Source: Clostridiales bacterium
GTDB taxonomy: Bacteria; Bacillota; Clostridia; Lachnospirales; Lachnospiraceae
Direction of reading: 5' to 3'
DNA length: 5,814 nt
NCBI GenBank assembly: GCA_019420405.1
Contig: JAHZHF010000198.1
Location: forward strand, 1-5,814
A model generated the notes under the pieces. That model did no database searches, was not told where the DNA came from, and saw only the letters and a list, made by a program, of their open reading frames with translations. Positions 5,814-5,814 of the stretch are shown here, piece after piece (within the stretch, counting starts at the first letter, position 1; each line of letters begins with the position of its first letter). Made by a program: the position numbers and the translations under genes.

Positions 5814-5814
5814 A

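Noticed and set aside
5749..5814. Open frame from ATG 5749 to the window end
   Set aside because: There is no ribosome binding site, the frame is very short and most of it is the inverted repeat at 5762-5813, so the translation is probably meaningless.

Overview
The window is a compact, single-strand (+) stretch of chromosome from an endospore-forming member of the Firmicutes. I think the Lachnospiraceae or a close clostridial relative is most likely. The reasons are the presence of spoIVA, a roughly balanced base composition by eye, AGGAG-type ribosome binding sites, and the gene order DUF512 protein - der - plsY - gpsA - spoIVA. I know this order as clostridial, but I cannot check it against a database here. 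Genus and species cannot be fixed from this sequence. I see no mobile element, CRISPR array, tRNA or rRNA.

Layout. Positions 1-937 hold the 3' two thirds of a DUF512/radical-SAM-like protein of unknown function, cut by the window edge. der follows at 981-2309 (double-GTPase ribosome assembly factor), then plsY at 2340-2996 (acyl-phosphate:glycerol-3-phosphate acyltransferase) and gpsA at 3023-4036 (glycerol-3-phosphate dehydrogenase). The gaps between these four genes are 26-43 bases with no visible terminator, so they look like one vegetative operon. GpsA makes glycerol 3-phosphate and PlsY acylates it, so the two are consecutive steps at the start of phospholipid synthesis.

After a 99-base gap comes spoIVA (4136-5608), encoding the ATPase that builds the basement layer of the spore coat. 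The gap is the most interesting part of the window. A perfect 10-base inverted repeat (4081-4090 with 4121-4130) contains a textbook sigma-E promoter: its -35 ATA lies in the left arm and its -10 CATACACT in the loop. The spoIVA Shine-Dalgarno lies in the right arm. RNA reading through from gpsA would carry both arms and could hide the ribosome binding site. RNA started by sigma-E would begin inside the loop, lack the left arm and leave the site open. This suggests a built-in lock that permits SpoIVA synthesis only from the sporulation transcript.

The last 206 bases (5609-5814) contain no convincing gene. They hold a GC-rich inverted repeat at the very end (5762-5770 with 5805-5813), probably a terminator or a small dispersed repeat, and an imperfect inverted match to it near 5654-5672.

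The genes are ordinary, intact and well conserved at their key residues. The novelty, if any, lies in the spoIVA leader and in the uncharacterised DUF512 gene beside der.
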